This document shows, in pieces, positions 1-5,578 of a stretch of DNA of 5,578 bases. The stretch is taken from positions 1 through 5,578 of the forward strand of contig DFBP01000229.1 of NCBI GenBank assembly GCA_002366685.1, read 5' to 3'. The notes beneath the pieces are model-generated. The model searched no databases and was not told the origin of the DNA. It saw only the letters and a list, made by a program, of their open reading frames with translations. Both the position numbers and the translations under genes were made by a program. Origin of the DNA: Rhodobacterales bacterium UBA3077. GTDB taxonomy: Bacteria; Pseudomonadota; Alphaproteobacteria; Rhodobacterales; Rhodobacteraceae. Within the stretch, counting starts at the first letter, position 1; every line of letters starts with the position of its first letter.

Positions 1-21
1 GCAGCCGGAATGGAGGGCTAA
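1..21 (+). CDS. 3' end of an upstream gene (possibly 2Fe-2S small subunit)
   Basis: Frame 1 reads A-A-G-M-E-G and then a TAA stop at 19-21, three bases before the ATG at 25. The tight spacing suggests an upstream operon partner. IorB-type molybdenum subunits are usually encoded directly after their small 2Fe-2S subunit (IorA type), so this is the natural candidate. Seven codons are too few to identify a protein, so both the identity and the frame are inferences from context. Confidence 0.35.
   Translation, partial: AAGMEG
12..17 (+). promoter_or_regulatory. Strong Shine-Dalgarno for the ATG at 25
   Basis: GGAGGG lies 7 bases before the ATG at 25, which is ideal spacing. It marks 25, not the GTG at 97, as the evolved start of the molybdenum hydroxylase gene. 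This matters because the reading frame from 25 is stopped by TAG at 31-33. Confidence 0.7.
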
Positions 22-24
22 GCC

Positions 25-96
25 ATGGGGTAGATAGCAAAATATACGCGCCGTGGGGTCCTGGGCCTTGGAATTGCTGCCGCTGGTGGGCTGGCT
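25..96 (+). other. Interrupted 5' end with twin-arginine signal (TAG at codon 3)
   Basis: The ATG at 25 opens the same frame as the downstream large ORF, but its third codon (31-33) is TAG. After the stop the frame continues I-A-K-Y-T-R-R-G-V-L-G-L-G and then a small-residue hydrophobic stretch (A-A-A-G-G-L-A-V-G). This is a textbook Tat signal (T-R-R-x-V-L) of the kind found on IorB-type subunits. A lysine (AAG), glutamine (CAG) or glutamate (GAG) codon one base away would restore the protein. The stop is seen directly. Whether it is a real nonsense mutation or a base-call error cannot be decided here. Confidence 0.8.
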
Positions 97-2301
97 GTGG
101 GGTATTACTATTACCAAAAGCCATACCCGAACCCGTTGCCGGGCACATTGCCCGAAGGGGCCTATTCCTTTACGCCTTACGTGATTATCGGCACCGATAA
201 CCAGATCACTATCATCACACCGCGGGCTGAAATGGGGCAGGGCATTCACACCACTTTGGCGGCGCTGGTCGCCGAGGAGCTGGATGTGGACATGGACCAG
301 ATCACGGCCGAGCATGGCCCGGCGGCTGCGGCTTATCATAACAGTGGCATGATGAAAGAAGGCGCGCCGTTTCCGTTTTTTGAAGAAGGCTTCATGGCTG
401 AAGCCGCCCGTGGCGCAATGGGCGTTGTTGGCAAGTTCTTGGCCTTGCAAGTCACCGGCGGGTCTTCGGCCTCTACCGATGCGTATGAGAAAATGCGAGA
501 AGCCGGCGCGGCGGCGCGCGAAACATTGAAGGCAGCCGCAGCGGCGCGCTGGGGCGTACAGGCCAAAGACCTGACAACGGCCAGTGCCGCCGTTGTGCAC
601 CCCGACGGGACCAAGCTGAACTACGGAGAACTTGCTGCCGAAGCGGCCCTGCTTGAGCCTCCAAAATCGGTATCTCTGAAAGACCCTTCCGAGTGGAAAA
701 TCCTCGGGAAAAGCCAGAAGCGGGTGGAGCTCTTGGAAAAGGTCACCGGCGGTACGATCTTTGGCATTGATGTGCAATTGCCAGAAATGCTCTACGCGAC
801 CGTTGTTATGGCCCCGCGCTTTGGGGCCAGACCTGCAAGCGCCGATAAAGCGGCCGCTCTGGCTGTTTCCGGCGTGCAGAAAGTGGTGGATATTGTCACA
901 ACAACCGGCGCAGGTTTTGGGGTGGTTGCCAGCAATACCTGGGCGGCCTTTGAGGGGGCCAAAGCACTGGCCCCAACATGGGAAGCCGCAAGCTATCCGG
1001 CTGACACCGCCGGAATTACAGCGCTTTACGAAGCGGCACTGGAGGGTGAGGAAAGCTTCACGCTGGGGGGCGAAGGCGATGCGCTGGAGGCGTTGACCGA
1101 GGCGTCAGATGTGATTGAAGCCCGTTACACTGTGCCGTATCTGGCGCATGCAACGATGGAACCGCTAAACGCGACGGCGCAATTCAAAGACGGCAAGCTC
1201 ACACTCTGGCTTGGCACGCAAGCGCCCGGGATCGCACAGACGGTCGCCGCGACTATGCTTGAGGTCGAGACAGAAGATGTCGAGGTTATCACCACCCATC
1301 TGGGTGGCGGCTTTGGACGTCGCGCCGAGGTAGATGTGCCGCTCTACGCCGCGGCGATTGCTGTGCAAACCGGGGGGAAGCCGGTAAAGGTCACATGGTC
1401 GCGAGAGGAGGATATCCGGCGGGATACCTACCGCCCGATGGCGGTCTCGAAGCTGCGCGCAAGTCTGAAAAACGGCTTGCCCGATGCCCTTGATATGAGG
1501 GTGGCTGCCCCTTCGGTCACCAAGTCACTGATGGCGCGAACCTTTCCGTCCATGGGGTCAGCCGGTGCTGACCGATCTATCCTTGATGGCGGGTTTGACC
1601 AACCCTTCAGCTGGCCCCATAGCCGTTTTGCGGCGCATCAGCTCGATACCGACATACCGGTCGGGTTCTGGCGCTCGGTTGGCTATTCCATCAACGGATT
1701 TTTCCATGAAAGCTTTCTGGACGAGCTGGCTGTGGCCGGCGGGCAGGACCCGCTGGAAATGCGGTTCGCCATGATGAAAGACGAACGCCACGCACCGGCG
1801 CGCGAAGTGCTGAAAGCGGTTGCCGACACGGCGAACTGGGGTCAGCCTTTGCCGGAGGGTGTGGGCCAGGGTATTGCGCACACGCTTTCCTTTGGCACAT
1901 GGACGGCTGAAGTTGTTCAGGTTGATATGCGTGGTGGTTCCGTGAAAATTGAAAAGATCTGGGTAGCCGCCGATCCGGGGCTGGTTCTTGACCCGGGGAA
2001 TTTTGAAGCGCAGATCACTTCGGGAGTCATCTATGGGCTTTCGGCGGCCGTCGGGCAGGAGATCACCTTTTCTGATGGCAGGGTCGAGCAGGAAAACTTC
2101 TTTGACTATGATGCGCTACGCATGGCAGGGGTTCCGCCGATCGAAGTCAGTTTGCTCACCAATTCGCACAAGATGGGCGGGGCTGGTGAACCGGGGACAC
2201 CGCCCATTGCGGCGGCGCTGGGCAACGCAATTTTTGCCGCTTCAGGCCAGCGATTGCGCGATCTTCCGTTTGGAAAGCATGTTGAATTTGATCTGGGTTA
2301 G
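97..2301 (+). CDS. Xanthine dehydrogenase family molybdopterin-binding subunit, IorB-like
   Basis: This is the large catalytic subunit of a molybdenum hydroxylase, which hydroxylates aldehydes or N-heterocycles with water as oxygen donor and passes electrons to a 2Fe-2S partner. Numbered from the GTG at 97 (734 aa), T-P-R-A-E-M-G-Q-G-I sits at 41-50, an a/b-hammerhead-like region with V-T-G-G-T-I-F-G-I-D starts near 216, the cofactor-binding G-G-G-F-G-R-R is at 403-409, and G-F-W-R-S-V-G at 523-529. G-A-G-E-P-G at 695-700 supplies the expected catalytic Glu698. An MGQG block at the N-terminus, before the hammerhead, is characteristic of IorB-type proteins. The GTG at 97 is only the first usable in-frame start after the TAG at 31. 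Starting there would lose the Tat signal, and no good ribosome binding site precedes it. The natural start is 25, so the gene may be a young pseudogene, although its 734 codons are otherwise intact. The substrate cannot be told from sequence. Confidence 0.88.
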   Translation: MGYYYYQKPYPNPLPGTLPEGAYSFTPYVIIGTDNQITIITPRAEMGQGIHTTLAALVAEELDVDMDQITAEHGPAAAAYHNSGMMKEGAPFPFFEEGFMAEAARGAMGVVGKFLALQVTGGSSASTDAYEKMREAGAAARETLKAAAAARWGVQAKDLTTASAAVVHPDGTKLNYGELAAEAALLEPPKSVSLKDPSEWKILGKSQKRVELLEKVTGGTIFGIDVQLPEMLYATVVMAPRFGARPASADKAAALAVSGVQKVVDIVTTTGAGFGVVASNTWAAFEGAKALAPTWEAASYPADTAGITALYEAALEGEESFTLGGEGDALEALTEASDVIEARYTVPYLAHATMEPLNATAQFKDGKLTLWLGTQAPGIAQTVAATMLEVETEDVEVITTHLGGGFGRRAEVDVPLYAAAIAVQTGGKPVKVTWSREEDIRRDTYRPMAVSKLRASLKNGLPDALDMRVAAPSVTKSLMARTFPSMGSAGADRSILDGGFDQPFSWPHSRFAAHQLDTDIPVGFWRSVGYSINGFFHESFLDELAVAGGQDPLEMRFAMMKDERHAPAREVLKAVADTANWGQPLPEGVGQGIAHTLSFGTWTAEVVQVDMRGGSVKIEKIWVAADPGLVLDPGNFEAQITSGVIYGLSAAVGQEITFSDGRVEQENFFDYDALRMAGVPPIEVSLLTNSHKMGGAGEPGTPPIAAALGNAIFAASGQRLRDLPFGKHVEFDLG

Positions 2302-2307
2302 GCTGCG

Positions 2308-2325
2308 GGCTGGCGGAGGCCAGCC
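2308..2325 (+). terminator. Hairpin after the molybdenum hydroxylase gene, possible weak terminator
   Basis: GGCTGGC (2308-2314) pairs perfectly with GCCAGCC (2319-2325) around a GGAG loop, starting 7 bases after the TAG stop. The stem is GC-rich, but no run of T follows (GTAAATCTCG), so it is not a canonical intrinsic terminator. It could protect the 3' end of the message or act as a partial terminator separating this gene from the F420 operon. Confidence 0.4.
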
Positions 2326-2345
2326 GTAAATCTCGATTTGAACGC

Positions 2346-2374
2346 TTGACAAATTAGACCAATTGGTCAAAAAT
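2346..2374 (+). promoter_or_regulatory. Sigma70-like promoter of the cofGHD operon
   Basis: A perfect TTGACA -35 hexamer (2346-2351) is followed after 17 bases by AAAAAT (2369-2374), a four-of-six match to the -10 consensus. The stretch is AT-rich compared with the flanking coding DNA. Transcription would start near 2380-2382, essentially at the cofG ATG. The promoter gives cofGHD expression independent of the upstream enzyme gene. The weak point is the -10 match. Confidence 0.6.
2357..2368. promoter_or_regulatory. Palindromic operator candidate inside the cofG promoter
   Basis: GACCAATTGGTC is a perfect 12-bp palindrome placed entirely within the spacer between the -35 and -10 hexamers. That is a classic repressor site: bound protein would block RNA polymerase. 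The shape (TAGACC-N4-GGTC) recalls dimer sites of TetR/AcrR- or GntR-type regulators, but the family is a guess. No regulator gene is visible in the window. Confidence 0.55.
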
Positions 2375-2379
2375 TTGTT

Positions 2380-3528
2380 ATGAGCTCTAAAATCATGCAA
2401 ATCAGCGAGGCCTATGCACTCGGAGATGCGAGTGGCGAGCGGTTGGAAGCGCTTATGGCGCGCGCCACTGCTGCACGCGCCGCGCATTGGGGAGATACCG
2501 TCACTTACTCCCGCAAGGTATTTGTGCCGCTCACCAATATGTGCCGCGATACCTGCACCTATTGTAGCTTTGTGAAATTGCCCAGCCATCCGGAAGCCAA
2601 TTATATGACGCCCGAGCAGGTGCTGGCCACCGCCCGCGCCGGAGAGGCGCAAGGCTGCAAGGAGCTGCTGTTCAGTCTCGGCGAGCGCCCCGAGCTGCGT
2701 TACCCGGAAGCGGCGGCGGCCTTGGCCAAGCTCGGCTATAAAACCACGAATGAATACCTCCGCGATATGTGTGCGTTGGTGCTGGAGGAAACCAGCCTGT
2801 TGCCGCACGTCAACGCTGGCACGCTCAATGACGACGAGATCGATATGCTGCGCCCGGTCTCGGCCTCGATGGGGATGATGCTGGAGACAGTTTCCCGCCG
2901 CCTGACCCGCAAAGGCATGCCACATTACGCCTGCCCCGATAAAACCCCCGTGCAACGGTTGCGCACATTAGAGCGCACCGGCGAGCGTGGGGTTCCGTTT
3001 ACCACAGGCTTGCTCATTGGTATTGGCGAGACATGGGAGGAGCAGGTGGACAGCTTGGCCGCCATCAACGCAGCCCACGCCAAGCACGGGCATATTCAGG
3101 AAGTGATTATTCAGAACTTCCAGCAAAAGCCGGGTATTGGCATGGAACATCATCCTGAGCCGGGCCTTGAAGACATGTTACGCACGCTGGCGGTGGCGCG
3201 GCTGATGTTGGCGCCCGAGATTAGCCTGCAAGCACCGCCAAATCTTTCGGCGCGGCACATAGAGTACCTGAAGGCAGGCATGAATGACTGGGGAGGCATT
3301 TCGCCGGTAACGGTTGATTTTATCAACCCCGACCACGCTTGGCCCGAGATCGACCGACTGGCGGCTTCCACCGCCAAAGCAGGGTTGAAATTGCAAGAAC
3401 GTCTCACGATCTACCCCGACTTTTTGCAGCGCTCGGAGCAATTCCTTGATCCGTCTCTGACCCGTCGAATTTCCGAAATGGCGCGGGCTGACGGCTTGGC
3501 CCGCAATCAATGCTTGGGAGCTGCTTAA
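2380..3528 (+). CDS. cofG: 7,8-didemethyl-8-hydroxy-5-deazariboflavin (FO) synthase subunit 1, CofG
   Basis: This is a radical S-adenosylmethionine enzyme. With CofH it builds FO, the deazaflavin chromophore of coenzyme F420, from 5-amino-6-ribitylamino-uracil and tyrosine; CofG carries out the second, ring-closing half. The 382-residue protein has the [4Fe-4S] motif C-R-D-T-C-T-Y-C with Cys55, Cys59 and Cys62. It is followed by family blocks such as H-V-N-A-G-T-L-N (143-150), T-G-L-L-I-G-I-G-E-T (209-218), Q-N-F-Q-Q-K-P (245-251) and W-G-G-I-S-P-V-T (304-311). The length is typical of a stand-alone CofG, not the fused FbiC of actinobacteria. The ATG at 2380 has no Shine-Dalgarno and lies at the predicted transcription start, so a leaderless message is likely. 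A second ATG at 2395 is a weaker alternative. The gene overlaps cofH by one base. Confidence 0.95.
   Translation: MSSKIMQISEAYALGDASGERLEALMARATAARAAHWGDTVTYSRKVFVPLTNMCRDTCTYCSFVKLPSHPEANYMTPEQVLATARAGEAQGCKELLFSLGERPELRYPEAAAALAKLGYKTTNEYLRDMCALVLEETSLLPHVNAGTLNDDEIDMLRPVSASMGMMLETVSRRLTRKGMPHYACPDKTPVQRLRTLERTGERGVPFTTGLLIGIGETWEEQVDSLAAINAAHAKHGHIQEVIIQNFQQKPGIGMEHHPEPGLEDMLRTLAVARLMLAPEISLQAPPNLSARHIEYLKAGMNDWGGISPVTVDFINPDHAWPEIDRLAASTAKAGLKLQERLTIYPDFLQRSEQFLDPSLTRRISEMARADGLARNQCLGAA
3516..3520 (+). promoter_or_regulatory. Ribosome binding site deciding the cofH start
   Basis: GGGAG inside the end of cofG lies 7 bases before the ATG at 3528. The in-frame ATG at 3510 has no comparable site. 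This fixes the cofH start at 3528, with the TAATG junction. Confidence 0.7.
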
Positions 3529-4751
3529 TGAATTTGGATGCGCTAAGTCGCCCGGTGGCGGATATTCTGGCCCGGGTGCAGGAAGGCCGCGAGACCACGC
3601 AGGCCGAAGCCACGGTGCTTTATGGTGCCAAAGGAGCGGACCTGAAAGCCATATGTGAGGTGGCCGACGGGCTGCGGCAAAAGGTGAATGGGGACAGGGT
3701 TGGCTTTGTTGTGAACCGCAACATCAATTTCACCAATATTTGTTACATGGGTTGCACCTTTTGCGGTTTTGCCAAGCGGCGGGAGGATGAAGGCGCAGAG
3801 TGGTTGAGCCTTGAAACCATCGTCGAGCGTGCGCGGGAAGCGCAGGTGCGCGGGGCAACGGAAGTTTGCATTCAGGGCGGGATTCACCCGAAAATGCCGG
3901 GCACTTACTACCGCGATATTGTGCTAGCGATCAAAGCCGAGTTGCCGGATATGGATATCCACGCGTTTTCGCCTTTCGAGATCTGGTATGGTGCGGCGAA
4001 GCTGAAGATGTCCTACGCCGATTTTATCCAAGACCTCAAGGAATGTGGCTTGGGCAGTATTCCGGGTACGGCTGCCGAGATTTTGGACACCGAGGTTCGC
4101 AAGCAGCTCACCAAAGACAAGCTCAGCACTGAGAAATGGGTTGAGATTATCCGTGCCGCGCACCAGCTTGGTGTGCCAACCACCGCGACCATCATGTATG
4201 GCCATATTGACGGGCCGCAGCATTGGGCCGCGCATATGGCGCTGCTGCGTGACATCCAGAAAGACCACCAAGGTTTTACCGAGCTGGTGCCGCTGAGCTT
4301 TGTGCATTCCGACAGCCCGCTGTTTTTGGATAACCCCGGCAAGGTGCGCCCGGGGCCAACGGTGGATGAGGTAGATGCCATGCACGCGGTTTCAAGGATA
4401 TTCCTGCACGGGCAGATCGACAATATCCAGACCTCCTGGACAAAACTTGGCCCAGAGCGGGCGCAGGGGATGCTTGCGAAAGGGGTTAACGATTTTGGCG
4501 GAACACTGATGAACGAGAGCATTTCGCGGGCCGCGGGGTCAGAGCACGGGCAAGAAGTGACCGCCTTTGAAATGGTGCAGATCATCCGAGCGGCAGGGCG
4601 CGTGCCGGTGCAGCGCAACACGCGCTACGAAGTGATCGAAGAATTTGCCAACCACGACCCGGCGCGGCAAGCACCCTTGGTCGCGCGGGATGTGCATACG
4701 CCCCTCGACTTTATGGCAGACCTGCCTGAATTTTTGCAAAGGAGCGCCTGA
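3528..4751 (+). CDS. cofH: 5-amino-6-(D-ribitylamino)uracil--L-tyrosine 4-hydroxyphenyl transferase, CofH
   Basis: This radical-SAM enzyme is the first half of FO synthase. It cleaves tyrosine and attaches the hydroxybenzyl fragment to 5-amino-6-ribitylamino-uracil, giving the substrate for CofG. From the ATG at 3528 it is 407 residues. The cluster motif C-Y-M-G-C-T-F-C has Cys72, Cys76 and Cys79. Other family landmarks are Q-G-G-I-H-P (116-121), the P-G-T-A-A-E-I-L block (179-186), T-I-M-Y-G-H (221-226), N-D-F-G-G-T-L-M-N-E (321-330) and I-S-R-A-A-G (332-337). The Q-G-G-I-H-P and P-G-T-A-A-E signatures separate CofH from CofG and link it to the MqnC/MqnE relatives. Neighbouring cofG and cofD exclude a menaquinone role. 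It starts on the last base of the cofG stop and ends in TGATG with cofD, so translation of all three is probably coupled. Confidence 0.95.
   Translation: MNLDALSRPVADILARVQEGRETTQAEATVLYGAKGADLKAICEVADGLRQKVNGDRVGFVVNRNINFTNICYMGCTFCGFAKRREDEGAEWLSLETIVERAREAQVRGATEVCIQGGIHPKMPGTYYRDIVLAIKAELPDMDIHAFSPFEIWYGAAKLKMSYADFIQDLKECGLGSIPGTAAEILDTEVRKQLTKDKLSTEKWVEIIRAAHQLGVPTTATIMYGHIDGPQHWAAHMALLRDIQKDHQGFTELVPLSFVHSDSPLFLDNPGKVRPGPTVDEVDAMHAVSRIFLHGQIDNIQTSWTKLGPERAQGMLAKGVNDFGGTLMNESISRAAGSEHGQEVTAFEMVQIIRAAGRVPVQRNTRYEVIEEFANHDPARQAPLVARDVHTPLDFMADLPEFLQRSA
4739..4744 (+). promoter_or_regulatory. Ribosome binding site of cofD
   Basis: AAGGAG inside the end of cofH lies 6 bases before the ATG at 4751. 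It supports a cofD start that overlaps the cofH TGA by one base. Confidence 0.7.
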
Positions 4752-5578
4752 TGAGAGTGACGCTACTTGCCGGAGGCGTTGGCGGGGCCAAAATGGCGGA
4801 AGGCTTTGACGGGCTTGAAGGTGTTGAACTGAGCGTGATCGGCAACGTGGCGGATGATGCCGAATTCCACGGGCTTTGGGTCTCACCCGATATTGATACA
4901 TTGACCTATAGCTTGGCGGGACGGATTGATCGCAAGCAGGGTTGGGGTGTGGCAGATGAGGGGCATCGGGCGCTTTCGGTGCTCGAAGAACTCGGTGACG
5001 ACACATGGATGACCCTCGGTGACCGGGATTTCGGGTTGCACATTTACCGGACCAATGCGCTGCGTATGGGCGCAACACGCTCCGAGGTCGCCGACCATAT
5101 TGCGCAAGTTTTCGGAGTAAAAAGCAAGATATTGCTGCCAACCGATGATGTGGTGCAAACGCGCGTGCGCACGGCTGCTGGCTGGCTTTCCTTTCAGGAA
5201 TATTTTGTGCGCGAGCAGTGCAAGCCCGAGGTTCTGGAACTCGCTTGCGACGGGCTAGAAGATGCGCGGCCAACCCGGGCAGCTTTGGCTGCAATCGCAG
5301 AGGCCGATCTGATCCTGTTGGCCCCGAGCAATCCGTTAGTGTCTATCACACCTATTCTGGACGTTCCGGAAATTAGGGCCGCTGTGGAAGCCGCCGAAGC
5401 ACCGGTTTGGGCGGTGAGCCCGTTGATTAACGGCAAAGTCGTAAAAGGACCGGCTGACCAGATGATGAAGGCGCTGGGTTTGCGGGCAGATGCGCTGGGC
5501 ATTGCGGAGTTTTACGACGGGCTTATCGACGGTTTGGTGATTGACGAGCTGGATGCAGGCTTGGCGGAAGAGATTATG
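4751..5578 (+). CDS. cofD: 2-phospho-L-lactate transferase family protein CofD (partial, 3' end cut by window)
   Basis: CofD (FbiA in actinobacteria) transfers a phospho-acid arm from a GDP- or GTP-derived intermediate to FO, giving F420-0 or its dehydro or glyceryl variant. The frame is open for 276 codons to the window edge, so an estimated 30-50 residues are missing compared with the family's usual 300-odd. Visible signatures are L-L-A-G-G-V-G-G-A-K (5-14, nucleotide binding), G-N-V-A-D-D-A-E-F-H-G-L (31-42), S-P-D-I-D-T (45-50), T-L-G-D-R-D (88-93), F-Q-E-Y-F-V (148-153), A-P-S-N-P-L-V-S-I (191-199) and K-G-P-A-D-Q-M-M (232-239). It starts one base inside the cofH stop. Which acid it uses (2-phospholactate, phosphoenolpyruvate or 3-phosphoglycerate) cannot be read off here. 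Base composition matches its neighbours. Confidence 0.94.
   Translation, partial: MRVTLLAGGVGGAKMAEGFDGLEGVELSVIGNVADDAEFHGLWVSPDIDTLTYSLAGRIDRKQGWGVADEGHRALSVLEELGDDTWMTLGDRDFGLHIYRTNALRMGATRSEVADHIAQVFGVKSKILLPTDDVVQTRVRTAAGWLSFQEYFVREQCKPEVLELACDGLEDARPTRAALAAIAEADLILLAPSNPLVSITPILDVPEIRAAVEAAEAPVWAVSPLINGKVVKGPADQMMKALGLRADALGIAEFYDGLIDGLVIDELDAGLAEEIM

Noticed and set aside
97..99. GTG at 97 as the genuine start of the molybdenum hydroxylase
   Set aside because: No good ribosome binding site precedes it, and homologous-looking Tat leader sequence continues upstream to the ATG at 25. It can only be a fallback start after the TAG.
1565..2329. Short plus-strand frames overlapping the molybdenum hydroxylase in another frame
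   Set aside because: They sit inside a region whose main frame carries continuous family motifs, and they show no motif or start signal of their own.
2302..2345. Riboswitch or small RNA in the gap before cofG
   Set aside because: The space holds only one 7-bp hairpin and lies upstream of the proposed transcription start. No known aptamer pattern is visible.
2242..2955. 237-codon open frame on the minus strand covering the intergenic gap and the start of cofG
   Set aside because: It lies opposite two well-identified genes and crosses the promoter. Its protein shows no recognisable motif and is explained by GC-rich codon shadowing.
3510..3527. Upstream ATG at 3510 as the cofH start
   Set aside because: It adds six residues with no ribosome binding site before it, whereas the ATG at 3528 has GGGAG at the right distance and a TAATG junction.
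4539..5294. 251-codon open frame on the minus strand opposite cofH and cofD
   Set aside because: The translation is rich in Arg, Pro, His and Ala, with no domain pattern. It is antisense to the conserved motifs of both genes, so it is a shadow.

Overview
This window reads as a compact, moderately GC-rich stretch of a proteobacterial chromosome. The protein styles, the Tat-type molybdenum hydroxylase and the split CofG/CofH pair fit an alphaproteobacterium, possibly Rhodobacterales. That placement is inferred from protein character alone, since no taxonomic marker is present.

Layout. Positions 1-21 are probably the last codons of an upstream gene, perhaps the 2Fe-2S small subunit of the next enzyme. 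Positions 25-2301 hold the large, molybdopterin-binding subunit of a xanthine dehydrogenase/aldehyde oxidase family enzyme of the isoquinoline 1-oxidoreductase beta (IorB) type. Its natural ATG at 25 has a strong ribosome binding site. The third codon is a TAG stop, and a clear twin-arginine signal follows in the same frame, so the gene is either freshly broken at its 5' end or carries a sequence error. The 78-base gap at 2302-2379 contains a 7-bp hairpin, then a sigma70-like promoter with a perfect 12-bp palindrome between its -35 and -10 hexamers.

Positions 2380-5578 are a cofactor F420 biosynthesis operon. cofG and cofH encode the two radical-SAM halves of FO synthase. cofD encodes the transferase that adds the phospho-acid arm to FO, and it runs off the right edge. 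The junctions are TAATG and TGATG, one-base overlaps that imply translational coupling. CofG and CofH make FO from 5-amino-6-ribitylamino-uracil and tyrosine; CofD then makes the F420-0 precursor. The cofG start has no Shine-Dalgarno sequence, and the predicted transcription start falls at the ATG, so this operon may begin with a leaderless message under an unidentified repressor.

I see no mobile element, CRISPR array, tRNA or rRNA, and no clearly new system. The points that most deserve a second look are the TAG-interrupted Tat leader and the promoter-embedded palindrome controlling F420 synthesis.
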